From NCBI RefSeq assembly GCF_030915405.1, contig NZ_CP133262.1:1612001-1676000 (forward strand): a stretch of DNA of 64,000 bases. The letters run 5' to 3'. Under the pieces are notes generated by a model, which saw only the letters and a list, made by a program, of their open reading frames with translations, had not been told where the DNA came from and searched no databases. Positions 18,816 through 29,784 of this stretch are shown here, piece by piece (within the stretch, counting starts at the first letter, position 1; every line of letters begins with the position of its first letter). The stretch is from Neobacillus nitrireducens. Its GTDB lineage: Bacteria > Bacillota > Bacilli > Bacillales > Cytobacillaceae. The translations under genes and the position numbers were made by a program.

Positions 18816-20168
18816 TTAAAACGGCTTAAAAGGGAATTTAAACCCGCCCTTTTTCTTGCCTTTTTGCTGCATACCAGTCATTTGTTTCATCATTTTTTTC
18901 ATATCTTCAAACTGCTTTAACAAGCGGTTTACTTCTGTTACAGAACGACCGCTGCCTTTGGCAATACGATTTTTCCGTTTGGCGTTTAAGATTTCCGGGT
19001 TATTCTTTTCTGCCATTGTCATTGAACGGATGATTGCCTCAACATGAGCAATTTGCTTTTCATCGATTTGAAGATTATTTAACCCTTTAATTTTGTTTGC
19101 ACCAGGCATCATCTTCAATAGTTCATCAAGCGGTCCTAAATTACGAACCTGGCCAAGCTGATCCAAAAAATCCTCAAGCGTAAAAGAAGCTGTCCGCATT
19201 TTTTGTTCTAATTCCTTAGCCTTTTCTTCGTCAACATTAGCCTGGGCCTTCTCGATCAACGTCAGCACGTCACCCATACCAAGGATTCTAGATGCCATTC
19301 GTTCAGGGTGAAAAGGTTCCAACGCGTCTAATTTCTCGCCTAAACCGACAAATTTAATCGGGGTTTGCGTTACAGCGCGAATCGAAAGTGCCGCACCACC
19401 CCTAGTATCGCCGTCTAGCTTGGTTAATACAACCCCAGTTAGGCCGAGCTGCTCATTAAAGCTTTGAGCCACATTGACCGCATCTTGACCCGTCATTGCG
19501 TCGACGACTAAGAAGATTTCATCAGGTTTTGTTAATTCTTTAATGTCCTTTAACTCACCCATTAATGCTTCATCCACATGGAGTCGTCCTGCAGTATCAA
19601 TAAGGACATAGTCATGATGTTCTTCTTTTGCTTTGGCAATCGCCTGCTTGGCAATTTCAACAGGGCTTACTTGATCACCAAGTGAGAACACAGGCATGTC
19701 TAATTGTTTACCAAGTGTTTCAAGCTGTTTGATTGCAGCCGGTCGATAAATATCGGCAGCAACAAGCAATGGCTTACGGTTATACTTTTTGCGAAGCAAA
19801 TTGGCAAGCTTTCCGGAGGTTGTCGTTTTACCGGCACCCTGTAAGCCAACCATCATAATAACGGTTGGGGGGCGATTAGACGCGGCGATTTTGCTTTGTT
19901 CCCCGCCCATCAATTCCGTTAATTCTTCATTAACGATTTTAATAATCTGCTGACCGGGTGTTAAGCTTTTCAGTACTTCCTGCCCAATGGCACGTTCACT
20001 GACCTTTTTCACAAAATCTTTAACAACCTTGAAGTTTACGTCTGCTTCTAGCAAAGCCAGGCGTACTTCACGCATCATTTCTTTTACATCCGCTTCTGAA
20101 ACTTTCCCTTTTCCACGGATTTTTTGGATTGTATTTTGCAGTCGGTCGGCTAATCCTTCAAATGCCAT
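18816..20168 (-). CDS. ffh: Signal recognition particle protein Ffh (SRP54)
   Basis: 450 aa. It binds signal sequences and scRNA and delivers ribosomes to FtsY. The N domain (residues 1-90) precedes the G domain with GLQGAGKTTTSGKLANLL (P-loop, about 103), the DIYRPAAIKQLE insertion box, DTAGRLHVDE and TKLDGDTRGGAALS. The Met-rich M domain (about 300-450) includes the RNA-binding GSGRSVTEVNRLLKQFE and ends in a Lys/Gly/Phe-rich tail. It follows ylxM by 12 nt. Confidence 0.98.
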   Translation of the reverse strand: MAFEGLADRLQNTIQKIRGKGKVSEADVKEMMREVRLALLEADVNFKVVKDFVKKVSERAIGQEVLKSLTPGQQIIKIVNEELTELMGGEQSKIAASNRPPTVIMMVGLQGAGKTTTSGKLANLLRKKYNRKPLLVAADIYRPAAIKQLETLGKQLDMPVFSLGDQVSPVEIAKQAIAKAKEEHHDYVLIDTAGRLHVDEALMGELKDIKELTKPDEIFLVVDAMTGQDAVNVAQSFNEQLGLTGVVLTKLDGDTRGGAALSIRAVTQTPIKFVGLGEKLDALEPFHPERMASRILGMGDVLTLIEKAQANVDEEKAKELEQKMRTASFTLEDFLDQLGQVRNLGPLDELLKMMPGANKIKGLNNLQIDEKQIAHVEAIIRSMTMAEKNNPEILNAKRKNRIAKGSGRSVTEVNRLLKQFEDMKKMMKQMTGMQQKGKKKGGFKFPFKPF

Positions 20169-20180
20169 TCATGCCGCCTC

Positions 20181-20513
20181 CTAATCTAAATTCTCCAGCT
20201 CAGCAACGGCTTCTAACATTGCCTGCTTTGAAGGGTGATCCTCATTGAGCATTTCTTTTACATTTCTTAAAAGTTTGCTGCGCTCTTGAAATTTCTGAAA
20301 TAATAGCAGCTTTTCCTCGTACTCCTCGAGCATTGTCGCCGTCCGCTTAATATTATCATATACGGCTTGGCGGCTTACATCATACTCTTCAGCTATTTCA
20401 CCTAAAGAGTAATCATCGAGATAATAGAGAGACATATAGCTTTGCTGCTTTGGGGTTAACAACGAATGATAAAAATCATAAAGATAGTTCATTCGTGTCG
20501 TCTTTTCAAGCAT
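20181..20513 (-). CDS. ylxM: YlxM, helix-turn-helix protein of the SRP operon
   Basis: 110 aa from [15 protein letters not shown] with GGAGGGG upstream; the frame's extension to 20579 overlaps the promoter. The central segment [22 protein letters not shown] (residues about 36-57) is a sigma-70 region-4-like HTH. The C-terminal half is helical and acidic. In streptococci YlxM modulates SRP activity by binding scRNA and Ffh. It is the first gene of the ylxM-ffh pair. Confidence 0.95.
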   Translation of the reverse strand: MLEKTTRMNYLYDFYHSLLTPKQQSYMSLYYLDDYSLGEIAEEYDVSRQAVYDNIKRTATMLEEYEEKLLLFQKFQERSKLLRNVKEMLNEDHPSKQAMLEAVAELENLD

Positions 20514-20560
20514 GCAATCCCCTCCAATGAGCATGTTAAGTGAAAAGCCTTTACAAAAGT

Positions 20561-20589
20561 AGTTTACAGGGTCAGACATTATCTGTCAA
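20561..20589 (-). promoter_or_regulatory. SigA-type promoter of ylxM-ffh
   Basis: A perfect -35 TTGACA (20584-20589), 17 nt, TAAACT (20561-20566) on the minus strand, about 50 nt before ylxM and 20 nt after the ftsY stop. It makes ylxM-ffh independent of smc-ftsY. Confidence 0.75.
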
Positions 20590-20608
20590 GATACTACCTT
20601 TACATCCA

Positions 20609-21595
20609 TTACACTGTTTTTTCCACTTGATCTGCAAATAATCCATACACATATCTTTCCGCGTCAAATTCCTGAAGGTCATCCATTTTTTCGCCTAAAC
20701 CTACAAATTTTACCGGGATTTTTAATTCATTACGGATGGCAAGAACAATTCCGCCCTTTGCCGTACCATCTAATTTTGAAAGAACAATTCCGCTGACATT
20801 TGTCACTTCTTTAAAGGTTTTTGCCTGGATAAGAGCGTTTTGACCTGTTGTTGCGTCAAGGACTAATATTACTTCATGTGGAGCCCCGGGTATTTCTTTT
20901 TCAATGACTCGCTTGACCTTTTCAAGTTCCTTCATTAAATTCACTTTGTTCTGTAAGCGGCCAGCGGTATCACAAAGCAATATATCTGCTTTTCGAGATT
21001 TTGCTGCTTGAATGGCATCGTACATAACTGCGGCAGGGTCAGAACCTTCTGCCTGCTTAATAACATCAACACCGACTCTCTCGCCCCAGACTTCCAGTTG
21101 TTCAATCGCTCCGGCACGGAAGGTATCACCTGCTGCTAAAAGTACTTTCTTTCCTTCATTCTTAAACTTGTAACTTAGCTTACCGATGGTTGTTGTTTTT
21201 CCAACCCCGTTGACTCCAACAAATAAAATGACGGTCAGGCCATTTTCTTGAATATTTAATTTTGAGGATTGTTCTTCCCCTGCATTATAGATATCTACCA
21301 ACTTCTCGGAAATGACACTTTGGACTTCCTGAGGATCTTGTATGTTCCGGCGTTTGACTTCCATTTTCAACTCATCGATTAGTTTCATAACTGTATCAAA
21401 GCCGATATCGGCCTGAATCATGATTTCTTCTAATTCTTCGAAGAAATCTTCATCCACTTTGCGGTATCTTGCGACAAGGTCGTTTACTTTACCTGAGAAA
21501 TTATCCCTTGTTTTCGTTAGACCTTCTTTAAACTTCTCGGTTACTGCATCCGTTGATTTGGTGATTTTTTCTTTTAATTTTTTAAAAAAACTCAT
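20609..21595 (-). CDS. ftsY: Signal recognition particle receptor FtsY
   Basis: 328 aa. SRP-type GTPase at the membrane that pairs with Ffh. There is a short charged N-terminal A region ([18 protein letters not shown]), an N domain, then the G domain: [18 protein letters not shown] (about residue 135), [30 protein letters not shown] and [15 protein letters not shown]. The long acidic A domain of E. coli FtsY is absent, as usual in bacilli. It follows smc by 17 nt. Confidence 0.98.
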   Translation of the reverse strand: MSFFKKLKEKITKSTDAVTEKFKEGLTKTRDNFSGKVNDLVARYRKVDEDFFEELEEIMIQADIGFDTVMKLIDELKMEVKRRNIQDPQEVQSVISEKLVDIYNAGEEQSSKLNIQENGLTVILFVGVNGVGKTTTIGKLSYKFKNEGKKVLLAAGDTFRAGAIEQLEVWGERVGVDVIKQAEGSDPAAVMYDAIQAAKSRKADILLCDTAGRLQNKVNLMKELEKVKRVIEKEIPGAPHEVILVLDATTGQNALIQAKTFKEVTNVSGIVLSKLDGTAKGGIVLAIRNELKIPVKFVGLGEKMDDLQEFDAERYVYGLFADQVEKTV

Positions 21596-21612
21596 ATTAT
21601 CACTTCCTAATA

Positions 21613-24600
21613 TTAAGATTCAACAAGCTCTTTTGTGTCTTCTAAGCGGACGGACACTAGTTTTGAAACGCCTGATTCTTGCATGGTTACCCCGTAGAGG
21701 ACATCTGCTTCCTCCATGGTCCCTTTGCGGTGGGTAATCACTATAAATTGCGTCTCCTTGCTATATCGTTTTAAATATTGGCTGAAGCGCTGGACATTTG
21801 CTTCATCCAAGGCCGCTTCGACCTCATCAAGGATACAGAAGGGAACTGGGCGTACTTTTAATATGGAAAAAAGAAGGGCAATCGCTGTTAATGCTCGTTC
21901 TCCACCTGATAATAAGCCCAAATTTTGCAGCTTTTTCCCCGGTGGCTGCGCAACAATTTCAACACCTGTATTTAATAAATCACCTGGTACGGTAAGCACC
22001 AAGTCGGCTCTTCCACCGCCGAAAAGTGTTCTAAATACCGGTTCAAAATGTTCACGAATCCCATTAAAGGTCTGTTCAAAGCGTTTTTTCATTTCTTCAT
22101 CCATTTCATCAATTACCTTGAATAGAGTCTCTTTTGCTTCTTGGAGATCGTTTTTTTGTTCATTAAGGAACTCGTATCGTTCGGAGACACGCTCATACTC
22201 TTCAATGGCACCTATATTGACATTCCCAAGTTCTTCAATGGACAACTTGATTAGCTTGACCTTTTTCCGCGCTTCTTCAATGGATATCTTTAATGGATAT
22301 TGTTCTTTTGCACCTTCAAACGATAATAGGTATTCCTCTCTTAAGCGGGCAAAACGGTTTTCGAGATCGACATCCAAGCGGTTGATTTTCACTTCCTCGT
22401 CTTTTAAAACGACAGTCATTCCGCGGTGAAGTCTTTTTAATTCCTTGACTTCCAATTCTAAGTCTTCTAAAGCCGATTTTAAGGATAGGCGTTCTTCTCG
22501 TCTAACCGTAATTAACTGTAACGCGGCTTCTTTATCCTGTTGTTTTCGAATAGCAGCAGTTTCTAACTGTACCTCTCCAGACGAACTATTTGTCATTTCC
22601 GAGGTTAACAAATTTAAGTCTTCTGTAAACAGTGAAAGCTTTTGTTCACTCTCTTCAAAATCTGCTTTTAGATTTGTATAACGTTCCTGTGTACTCATAT
22701 ACTGTTCATTTTTAGAAGCAAATGCTACTTTCAAATCACTTATTTCAATTGTCAGCGCTTCTTTCGAGGTTAAATCACTCGACTTACGTTCAGTAAGTTT
22801 CGCTATTTGAGCCTCCAGCTCAGCTATTAAAGTTTTATAGGACTCCATCGAAAGGGTTAATTCATTTTTTCTTTTTAATAAAGTTGTTTTCTCATCAGTA
22901 AATTGCCCTTTTTCTAAATCATAAATAGCTAAACGTTCGTTGATATTTTTTTCTTCTTGTTCTGCTTGACGAAGGTCACCCTTTAAAGAAAGTTCATTTA
23001 ATCTCAATTCTTCGCCATCTTTGCGCAATTCTTCAAGTAGTTTTTCTGAGAGCTGAACGTCATCTTTTAGTGACTTGACCAGCTTTTCTAGTTGGGTTGT
23101 TTTTTCTTCCATCAAATTAAGCTTATCTTTTAATTCCTCAAGCTCAACTTTGCGCGTTAATAATGAAGAGTTTTTTTGTTTAATGGCACCACCGGTCATG
23201 GAACCGCCTGGATTGACGATATCACCATCTAACGTGACCAGCCTACAGCGATATTGTAGAATTTTAGCTAATTCATTGGCACCTTTTAAGTCACTCGTAA
23301 TGACTACATTCCCCAACAGATTGCTCATGACCTCCAAATATTTTGGATCAAATTTAACAAGACTTACAGCGGTTCCAACAAACGATGTATGCTTTTGAAT
23401 AGAAGCTAACTGAGCTGCTGATAAGGGTCTTCCCTTAATGACACTCAATGGCAAGAAAGTAGCCCGGCCAAATGAATTCTGTTTCAAATATTGAATGGCT
23501 GTCCGTCCATTTTGCTCATTATCTACAATGATATGCTGCAGAGCTCCGCCAAGGGCTGTTTCTAATGCCGTTTCATACGCTTTCGGGACCGTCACAAGCT
23601 CGGCAACCGCTCCTTCAATTCCCTTTAGGTTTTTCCCTCTAGCCTTAAGGATTTCTTTTACCCCTTGAAAAAAGCCTGAGTAATCCTCTTCCAGCTCTTC
23701 AAGCATTTCTTTTCTTGACTTTGCCTGTTGGAGAATTTGATAAGCCTGGTACAGTGTCTTTTCTTGTTTTTGATAATTATTCTTGGTTGTCTCCAGCTTT
23801 CGCTGCCGTTCTCGAAAGGAATCTACCTGCTCTGCTATCTTTTGTTGTATATCTTCTAAGGCTGTTTGGATATTCGCTTTTTTAACCTTAGCAATTTCCC
23901 GTTCCTCGATAAACTTGTCATTCTCAGAATCAAGACGTGAACTTTTTCTTTCCTGCTGTTCAAGCTGCTGTTCAATGTATTTCACTTCATTTTTTGCAGC
24001 AGCTTGGTTGTTTAGCCACTCGATATATTCACTTTTTAATTCTTCTATTTTGTCTTCAATATTTTCGGTAAATAACTGCAGCTTTGCTTGTTTTTCTTTT
24101 AATTGAGTTTGCAATTCGCTTACTTGCTTCCCAAGGTCCTCGGCAGATGCTGCAAGTATGTCCCGATTATTTTTTAGCTGGGTAATTTTATCTGTTAATT
24201 CTAAGATATTCGTTTGAAGCTGCTCTTTATTTTGGGAGGCATTTTTCTTCCGTTCTTTTAAGACTTCTTTTCGGCCTTCCAGTTTTTCTAACTCCTCTGT
24301 AGCATAGAGGAGTACATTCTGAAGGTCTGTTATAGACTCATCGAACGCGGTGATTTGATCTCTTTTTTCAACTATTTTTGCTTCCTTTACTTGCAGTTCA
24401 GAAGAAAGCCGAAGCTCTTCCTCCTGATGTTCGTTTAACTGTTTGGAAAGACTTTCCCATTTTTGATGAAGATCCTCAATTTCGTATACTGTTAAGGCCA
24501 CTTCAAATTTTTCAAGTTCCTCTTTCTTCTCTAGAAAATCCTTTGCCATCGATGCCTGGATTTTTAATGGTTCAACTTGGCTTTCGAGCTCATGTAAAAT

Positions 24601-25179
24601 GTCATTTACCCGGTTTAAATTGTCTTGAGTTTCAAACAGTTTTACCTCTGCTTTTTTCTTTCGCTGTTTATATTTTAGAACACCGGCAGCTTCATCAAAA
24701 ATGGTTCTACGTTCTTCGGCTTTACTATTTAAGATTTCTTCCACTTTTCCTTGGCTAATAATTGAAAATGCTTCTCTTCCCAACCCGGAATCCATGAATA
24801 AATCAACAATATCTTTGAGGCGGCATTGCTGCTTATTAATTAAGAATTCACTATCACCAGAACGGGATACTCTTCTTGTGACACTTACTTCATTATAATC
24901 AAGTGACAGGCCTTGCTCCTGATTATCCAAAGTTAAAGTTACTTCAGCAAAATTTAGGGGTTTACGGGAATCGCTTCCTCCAAAAATAATATCCTCCATT
25001 TTACTGCCTCTAAGCGATTTAGCCGACTGTTCGCCCAATACCCAACGAATAGCATCGGTAATATTGCTTTTTCCACTGCCATTTGGACCTACTACAGCTG
25101 TTACTCCCGGTACAAAATCAACTCCAATACGATCAGCGAAGGATTTAAAGCCAATAATGTCCAACCGTTTTAAAAACAT
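21613..25179 (-). CDS. smc: Chromosome condensation protein Smc
   Basis: 1188 aa. ATPase core of the Smc-ScpA-ScpB complex that extrudes DNA loops from parS sites. The N-terminal head has Walker A VGPNGSGKSNITDAIRWVLG (residue about 31) and LDIIGFKSFADRI. Two long coiled-coil arms (about 170-500 and 680-1030) flank a hinge at about 510-670 that includes VDNEQNGRTAIQYLK and GGSMTGGA. The C-terminal head has the signature LLSGGERALTAIALLFSIL and Walker B PFCILDEVEAALDEANV. It lies between rnc and ftsY, the conserved order. Confidence 0.98.
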   Translation of the reverse strand: MFLKRLDIIGFKSFADRIGVDFVPGVTAVVGPNGSGKSNITDAIRWVLGEQSAKSLRGSKMEDIIFGGSDSRKPLNFAEVTLTLDNQEQGLSLDYNEVSVTRRVSRSGDSEFLINKQQCRLKDIVDLFMDSGLGREAFSIISQGKVEEILNSKAEERRTIFDEAAGVLKYKQRKKKAEVKLFETQDNLNRVNDILHELESQVEPLKIQASMAKDFLEKKEELEKFEVALTVYEIEDLHQKWESLSKQLNEHQEEELRLSSELQVKEAKIVEKRDQITAFDESITDLQNVLLYATEELEKLEGRKEVLKERKKNASQNKEQLQTNILELTDKITQLKNNRDILAASAEDLGKQVSELQTQLKEKQAKLQLFTENIEDKIEELKSEYIEWLNNQAAAKNEVKYIEQQLEQQERKSSRLDSENDKFIEEREIAKVKKANIQTALEDIQQKIAEQVDSFRERQRKLETTKNNYQKQEKTLYQAYQILQQAKSRKEMLEELEEDYSGFFQGVKEILKARGKNLKGIEGAVAELVTVPKAYETALETALGGALQHIIVDNEQNGRTAIQYLKQNSFGRATFLPLSVIKGRPLSAAQLASIQKHTSFVGTAVSLVKFDPKYLEVMSNLLGNVVITSDLKGANELAKILQYRCRLVTLDGDIVNPGGSMTGGAIKQKNSSLLTRKVELEELKDKLNLMEEKTTQLEKLVKSLKDDVQLSEKLLEELRKDGEELRLNELSLKGDLRQAEQEEKNINERLAIYDLEKGQFTDEKTTLLKRKNELTLSMESYKTLIAELEAQIAKLTERKSSDLTSKEALTIEISDLKVAFASKNEQYMSTQERYTNLKADFEESEQKLSLFTEDLNLLTSEMTNSSSGEVQLETAAIRKQQDKEAALQLITVRREERLSLKSALEDLELEVKELKRLHRGMTVVLKDEEVKINRLDVDLENRFARLREEYLLSFEGAKEQYPLKISIEEARKKVKLIKLSIEELGNVNIGAIEEYERVSERYEFLNEQKNDLQEAKETLFKVIDEMDEEMKKRFEQTFNGIREHFEPVFRTLFGGGRADLVLTVPGDLLNTGVEIVAQPPGKKLQNLGLLSGGERALTAIALLFSILKVRPVPFCILDEVEAALDEANVQRFSQYLKRYSKETQFIVITHRKGTMEEADVLYGVTMQESGVSKLVSVRLEDTKELVES

Positions 25180-25234
25180 TTCTTAATCCTCCCTATGCTT
25201 GCAAGCTGGACTACTTGCAAACATTTTGTCATTT

Positions 25235-25975
25235 CTAAGTTGTTTTTTCCTTTAAAATATCGAGAGCCATCTGGGCGGCATGTTGTTCGGCTTCCTTCTT
25301 TGATTTCCCGGTTCCTACACCTAATTCCTTACCATTCAAGGAAACTTTCGAAACAAATTCTTTATTATGGGCAGGCCCTATTTCTTGAAGAACACGATAT
25401 TCAATCGCGCCTGTCCCATCCCGTTGAATAAGTTCCTGCAACTGGCTTTTATAATCCATCACATGAGAAAAAGCACCAGCATTAATCTTTGGAAAAACAA
25501 CCTTCTCGAGAAATTTAATGACTGTTTCAATTCCTTGGTCTAAATAAAGGGCTCCAATGAATGCTTCAAAAACATCCGCTAGAAGAGCGGGACGCTCCCG
25601 TCCACCTGTCATCTCTTCCCCTTTACCCAACAAAACTAATTTTCCAAAGTCAAGTTCATTGGCAAATGCAACAAGAGATGGCTCGCATACAATAGCAGCT
25701 CGAAGCTTCGTCAATTCTCCCTCTGTCATCGTAGGATATTTTTTGTAAAGGAATTGTGAAACAGTTAACTCAAGAACGGCATCTCCTAAAAACTCAAGCC
25801 TCTCATTATCTTCAAAAGGCTTTCTGCGATGCTCATTCACATAAGATGAATGAGTAAATGCTTGTTTTAATAGTTTTTCGTTTTCCAGCCTAATACCAAT
25901 CGTATTTTGAAAATCTTTAAATAGATTTTCTTTTGCGCGGTTATTTAAATCTTTTTCCTTATTGTTCTTGCGCAT
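25235..25975 (-). CDS. rnc: Ribonuclease III
   Basis: 246 aa from [13 protein letters not shown] (a GGTGGAG lies upstream); the frame extends to 26083 through a promoter and hairpin and is not used. It cleaves double-stranded RNA in rRNA precursors and scRNA. The catalytic domain carries the signature [14 protein letters not shown] (about residue 60) and the second acidic cluster [16 protein letters not shown]. The C-terminal dsRNA-binding domain includes [12 protein letters not shown] and [20 protein letters not shown]. First gene of rnc-smc-ftsY. Confidence 0.98.
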   Translation of the reverse strand: MRKNNKEKDLNNRAKENLFKDFQNTIGIRLENEKLLKQAFTHSSYVNEHRRKPFEDNERLEFLGDAVLELTVSQFLYKKYPTMTEGELTKLRAAIVCEPSLVAFANELDFGKLVLLGKGEEMTGGRERPALLADVFEAFIGALYLDQGIETVIKFLEKVVFPKINAGAFSHVMDYKSQLQELIQRDGTGAIEYRVLQEIGPAHNKEFVSKVSLNGKELGVGTGKSKKEAEQHAAQMALDILKEKTT

Positions 25976-26018
25976 AAAAACTTCTCCACCTTGCATCAAA
26001 TAATTTACACACCACTCA

Positions 26019-26047
26019 AGTATAAGTTTAAAAAAAATATTTAGCAA
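26019..26047 (-). promoter_or_regulatory. SigA-type promoter of rnc-smc-ftsY
   Basis: TTGCTA (26042-26047), 17 nt, TATACT (26019-26024) on the minus strand, about 43 nt before the rnc start. The presence of a promoter here is one reason to reject the longer rnc reading frame. Confidence 0.7.
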
Positions 26048-26057
26048 AACGCAAAGA

Positions 26058-26086
26058 AACTTGGCATCACATCGGGAAGCCAAGTT
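26058..26086 (-). repeat. Second hairpin behind acpP
   Basis: AACTTGGC/GCCAAGTT (26058-26065 and 26079-26086), 8-bp stem and 13-nt loop, followed on the minus strand by TCTTTGCG. It lies between the acpP terminator and the rnc promoter and may be a back-up terminator. Confidence 0.5.
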
Positions 26087-26094
26087 CTATTTTA

Positions 26095-26128
26095 CAGAAT
26101 AAAGCTCCGTTTGAAAACGGAGCTTTTG
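26095..26128 (-). terminator. Terminator after acpP
   Basis: AAAGCTCCGTTT/AAACGGAGCTTT (26101-26112 and 26115-26126) is a perfect 12-bp stem with a 2-nt gap, ending in an A/T-rich flank on both sides. It ends the fatty acid gene cluster 20 nt behind acpP. Confidence 0.9.
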
Positions 26129-26145
26129 TGAATAAAATCTAACGA

Positions 26146-26379
26146 TTACTTTATGCTTTGTATGTAATTAACAGCGTCACCAACTGTGCTAATTTTTTCA
26201 GCGTCATCGTCAGAAATTTCCATATCGAACTCATCTTCTAATTCCATAACTAGTTCAACTACGTCAAGGGAATCAGCACCAAGATCATCTTTGAATGATG
26301 CTTCAAGTTTAACTTGAGATTCATCCACGCCTAAGCGGTCAACGATGATTTTTGTTACACGTTCTAATACCTCTGCCAT
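26146..26379 (-). CDS. acpP: Acyl carrier protein
   Basis: 77 aa, acidic, four-helix carrier. Ser37 in [18 protein letters not shown] receives the 4'-phosphopantetheine arm. It carries growing acyl chains for FabD, FabG and PlsX, which are encoded directly upstream. GGGAGG precedes the ATG. The 97-nt gap to fabG contains a TATAAT-like box (26403-26408) but no good -35, so a separate promoter is possible but not established. Confidence 0.98.
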   Translation of the reverse strand: MAEVLERVTKIIVDRLGVDESQVKLEASFKDDLGADSLDVVELVMELEDEFDMEISDDDAEKISTVGDAVNYIQSIK

Positions 26380-26476
26380 GCCTGTTCACCTCCCCTCAAG
26401 CTATTATAGAGTATTTCAACAAAATAATACACTAAGATTTTATTAAAATTAATTTTGAACCTATATTACTGTCTAG

Positions 26477-27220
26477 CTACATTACCATGCCGCCATTTAT
26501 ATGCAATGTTTGTCCAGTCATATAGGCAGAATCGTCAGATGCAATGAATGCCGTGATTTTAGCGATATCTTTAGGCTCTCCTAATCTTGCTAACGGAATT
26601 TGTTTTAACATTTCTGTTTTTACTTCTTCAGTTAATTTATCAGTCATATCTGTTGTGATGAAGCCAGGTGCAATCGCATTTACGGTAATATTGCGCGATG
26701 CAAGTTCTTTAGCAGTTGTTTTTGTTAAACCAATAACTCCGGCCTTTGCAGCGACATAGTTTGCCTGTCCGGGATTCCCGCTTACACCGACAACCGATGC
26801 AATATTAATAATGCGCCCTACACGTTGCTTCATCATTTGTCTTGTTACCGCTTTTGTACACAGGAAGACACCTTTAAGGTTGATATTAATGACGTCGTCC
26901 CATTCTTCTTCTTTCATTCTCATCAATAAATTATCTTTTGTAATTCCAGCATTATTTACGAGAATATCAAGTTTTCCAAAATTGTCGATCGTCCCCTTAA
27001 CCATTGCTGCAACTTCTTCAGTGTTTGATACATCGCATTTTACAGCAAATGCCTCTCTGCCCAAAGCTTTAATTTCATCAACAACCTCATTAGCCTTTGC
27101 TTCACTACCAGAAAAATTTACTGCAACATTTGCTCCTTGACGTGCAAGTTCAAGGGCAATTTCTCTGCCAATCCCTCTCGATGCACCTGTTACAAGAGCT
27201 GATTTCCCTTCAAGATTCAT
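26477..27220 (-). CDS. fabG: 3-oxoacyl-[ACP] reductase FabG
   Basis: 247 aa. NADPH-dependent reduction of beta-ketoacyl-ACP in type II fatty acid synthesis. SDR fold: [16 protein letters not shown] (residues about 10-25), NNAGI near 88, catalytic Ser in [13 protein letters not shown], Tyr/Lys in [13 protein letters not shown] (about 151-155), and [12 protein letters not shown]. It overlaps fabD by 4 nt. Confidence 0.98.
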   Translation of the reverse strand: MNLEGKSALVTGASRGIGREIALELARQGANVAVNFSGSEAKANEVVDEIKALGREAFAVKCDVSNTEEVAAMVKGTIDNFGKLDILVNNAGITKDNLLMRMKEEEWDDVININLKGVFLCTKAVTRQMMKQRVGRIINIASVVGVSGNPGQANYVAAKAGVIGLTKTTAKELASRNITVNAIAPGFITTDMTDKLTEEVKTEMLKQIPLARLGEPKDIAKITAFIASDDSAYMTGQTLHINGGMVM

Positions 27221-28164
27221 AGTCTTTCCTCCTTTAGCGCATCCATAACAGCTTGTGCACTTTCCTCATCGGATACTGAATAGGTTGTAACTGTTTTATC
27301 AATTTTTTTAATTAAGCCTGAGAGAACTTTCCCAGAACCAATTTCTATGAATGTATCGACACCCAAATCAATCATCTTCCGAACAGAATCTTCCCATAAG
27401 ACAGGGGAATAAAGTTGTTCAATTAACTTATCCTTGATCTCTGATGCAGAACTGATTGGTTCTGCAGTGACATTGGCCACGATTGGGATGCTGGCATCTT
27501 TCATCTCAATTTCATCTAATACTTCTCGCAATTGTACCGCGGCTGGCTTCATTAATGCGGAATGGAATGGACCGCTCACGTCTAATGGAAGCACTCTTTT
27601 TGCCCCTGCTTCTTTTGCTTTCACTGCTGCAAGCTCTACCCCTTTTTTAGAGCCTGAGATAACAATCTGACCTGGACAGTTTAAATTTGCTAATGATACT
27701 GGATTACCATCATCACTAATTTCTGTTGTCACCGTTGAAAGGGGTGCACGATCAAGACCTAATACCGCTGCCATCGACCCTTCCCCATTTGGAACGGCAC
27801 TTTCCATAAACTCGCCCCGTTTTCTAACCGCAAAGACTCCTTCTTCGAAAGTAAAAGTGCCCGCAGCAACAAGGGCCGTATATTCACCTAAGCTATGGCC
27901 AGCAACATAATCAGCTTTAATCCCAGATTTTTGGAAGTATTCCAATATAGCAATACTGGTTGTTAAAAGGGCTGGCTGTGTATTATAAGTAATTGTTAAT
28001 TCTTCTTTTGGACCCTCAAAGATTAATTTACTTAGTTGCGTATTAAGCGTTTCATCCGCTCTATTAAAATAATCCATTACATCCGGATGGTTGTCTGCTA
28101 ACTCTTTACCCATACCGACTGCTTGTGACCCTTGCCCAGGAAACACAAATGCTATTTTGTTCAT
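27217..28164 (-). CDS. fabD: Malonyl-CoA:ACP transacylase FabD
   Basis: 315 aa. It loads malonate from CoA to ACP. The oxyanion/nucleophile motif [15 protein letters not shown] places the catalytic Ser near residue 91; the partner His is in [14 protein letters not shown] (about 200). [18 protein letters not shown] is the N-terminal signature. It lies 12 nt behind plsX and overlaps fabG, inside the FapR regulon cluster. Confidence 0.98.
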   Translation of the reverse strand: MNKIAFVFPGQGSQAVGMGKELADNHPDVMDYFNRADETLNTQLSKLIFEGPKEELTITYNTQPALLTTSIAILEYFQKSGIKADYVAGHSLGEYTALVAAGTFTFEEGVFAVRKRGEFMESAVPNGEGSMAAVLGLDRAPLSTVTTEISDDGNPVSLANLNCPGQIVISGSKKGVELAAVKAKEAGAKRVLPLDVSGPFHSALMKPAAVQLREVLDEIEMKDASIPIVANVTAEPISSASEIKDKLIEQLYSPVLWEDSVRKMIDLGVDTFIEIGSGKVLSGLIKKIDKTVTTYSVSDEESAQAVMDALKEERL

Positions 28165-28176
28165 TACCTTACTCCT

Positions 28177-29181
28177 TTACCTTTCAACTTTTGTGGTACC
28201 CGCTTCTTCTGTTGAAACTTTTATTAATCCAACAACATCATTGCTTACCATTTCCCTTGTTTGCCGGATTGCGCTAAAAATAGCTTGCCCATTCGAAGAG
28301 CCATGAGCCTTAATAACCGGTGCATTTAAACCAAACAGTGCAGCACCGCCATATTCGGAATAATCCATTGTATTCTTTAAGGTTTTTAGATTTGGTTTTA
28401 AAACAGCGGCCGCTAATTTACTTGTAAAACTGCTCATTAACGCCGTTTTTAACATTTTAAACATAGATAGTGCCGTTCCTTCAATTGTTTTTAGGACCAT
28501 GTTTCCCGTAAATCCATCGGTAACAACCACATCAGCAACACCATCTAGCAAATCTCTTGCCTCAACATTCCCTACAAAGTTAAGATCGGCATTTTTTAAC
28601 ATTTCAAAGGCAAGCTTGGTCAGTTCATTCCCTTTCTTTTCCTCGGTCCCAATGTTTAACAGACCTACTCTTGGCTTCGTAATGCCTCTTACTTTTTCAC
28701 TATAAATAGATCCCATCAATCCGTATTGGAGCAGATGCTCCGGCTTGGCATCTGCATTTGCCCCAACATCTAGTAACAGAAAGCCTTCACCGCCAATGGT
28801 TGGAAGTGTTGGCGCTAAGGCTGGACGGTGAATCCCATTTATTCTGCCAACCACAAATAGACCCGCGGCTACTAAGGCACCTGTATTTCCCGCAGAGATA
28901 CAAGCATCCGCCAATCCATCTGCTACTTGCTGTGCGGCCAACACCATAGAAGCATCTTTTTTACGGCGCACCGCTTTTACAGGTTCGTCCGTACCAAGGA
29001 TAACTTCGGTGGTATGGATAACTGAAATCCGTTCATGATTTGTTAGTGTTTCTTTAATTTTATTTTCATCCCCAACAAGGGTAATATGTAAATCTGAAAA
29101 TGCTTGTACAGCTTTAAGTGCCCCTAAAACGATTTCTTTTGGAGCATTGTCGCCGCCCATTGCATCAATTGCTAGTTTCAT
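28177..29181 (-). CDS. plsX: Phosphate acyltransferase PlsX
   Basis: 334 aa. It converts acyl-ACP to acyl-phosphate for PlsY, the entry into phospholipid synthesis. [71 protein letters not shown] and the C-terminal [21 protein letters not shown] are family motifs. Two ATGs are possible; the one at 29181 has AAAGG at proper distance, while the ATG at 29190 abuts the Shine-Dalgarno. It follows fapR by a few nt and is under FapR control. Confidence 0.97.
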   Translation of the reverse strand: MKLAIDAMGGDNAPKEIVLGALKAVQAFSDLHITLVGDENKIKETLTNHERISVIHTTEVILGTDEPVKAVRRKKDASMVLAAQQVADGLADACISAGNTGALVAAGLFVVGRINGIHRPALAPTLPTIGGEGFLLLDVGANADAKPEHLLQYGLMGSIYSEKVRGITKPRVGLLNIGTEEKKGNELTKLAFEMLKNADLNFVGNVEARDLLDGVADVVVTDGFTGNMVLKTIEGTALSMFKMLKTALMSSFTSKLAAAVLKPNLKTLKNTMDYSEYGGAALFGLNAPVIKAHGSSNGQAIFSAIRQTREMVSNDVVGLIKVSTEEAGTTKVER

Positions 29182-29193
29182 TTTTCTCATCCT

Positions 29194-29760
29194 TTACCGA
29201 TTTTTCGAACGGTACATTTCAAATTCTCCGGTAAAAACAAGTTCATTATTCACAAAACTTGTGACTTCGACACCTGTTCTGCCTAAGTTCCCATCAATTT
29301 TTATTACTTTTGCTTTGGCAATCACACGCTCGTTCAATTTCACCAAACGATTGAATTGAATATTCGCTTTTGCTGTTAATGCTAATTCATCGTTAATAAC
29401 GGCTACAGCGAGGGAATTAGCCTGGGCGAATACATGATGGCCACGAGCGATGTTATTTCGTTTAAAGACATGTTCTTTTTTTACATCAAAAATCGAAATG
29501 GCATTCTGATCCAGTTCTATATGAATAATTTCACCGATGACTTCTTCTAGCGGTAAGGAGCGGACTTCATCTTCAAACCGTTTTTCTGCAACGGTCTTAA
29601 TTCGTTCCCGAAGTTCAGGAATGGATAATTCTAAACGGTCTAGACGAATTGTTTGTACGCTCACTTCAAATTTTTCTGCTAAATCCTCATCAGTTATAAA
29701 TGGATTTTCATTAATTGTAGTAGTCAATAATTGTTGCCGTTCTTTTTTACTTTTTCTCAT
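29194..29760 (-). CDS. fapR: Malonyl-CoA-responsive lipid repressor FapR
   Basis: 188 aa. It represses fatty acid and phospholipid genes and is released by malonyl-CoA. The N-terminal HTH (residues about 20-60: [36 protein letters not shown]) is linked to a hotdog-fold effector domain (about 75-188: [32 protein letters not shown]). It is the first gene of fapR-plsX-fabD-fabG, with its own operator in front, so autoregulation as in B. subtilis is expected. Confidence 0.98.
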   Translation of the reverse strand: MRKSKKERQQLLTTTINENPFITDEDLAEKFEVSVQTIRLDRLELSIPELRERIKTVAEKRFEDEVRSLPLEEVIGEIIHIELDQNAISIFDVKKEHVFKRNNIARGHHVFAQANSLAVAVINDELALTAKANIQFNRLVKLNERVIAKAKVIKIDGNLGRTGVEVTSFVNNELVFTGEFEMYRSKNR

Positions 29761-29784
29761 AATTTTTTCACACCGTCCGAGATC

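Noticed and set aside
21716..22429. A 237-codon plus-strand reading frame inside smc
   Set aside because: It is the antisense shadow of a conserved smc coding region, has no ribosome binding site and resembles nothing; the same holds for long antisense frames in rbgA (14381-14827), topA (5158-5439) and other genes.
25976..26083. N-terminal extension of rnc
   Set aside because: It would cross the promoter at 26019-26047 and the hairpin at 26058-26086; the family start MRKNNKE at 25975 has a ribosome binding site.
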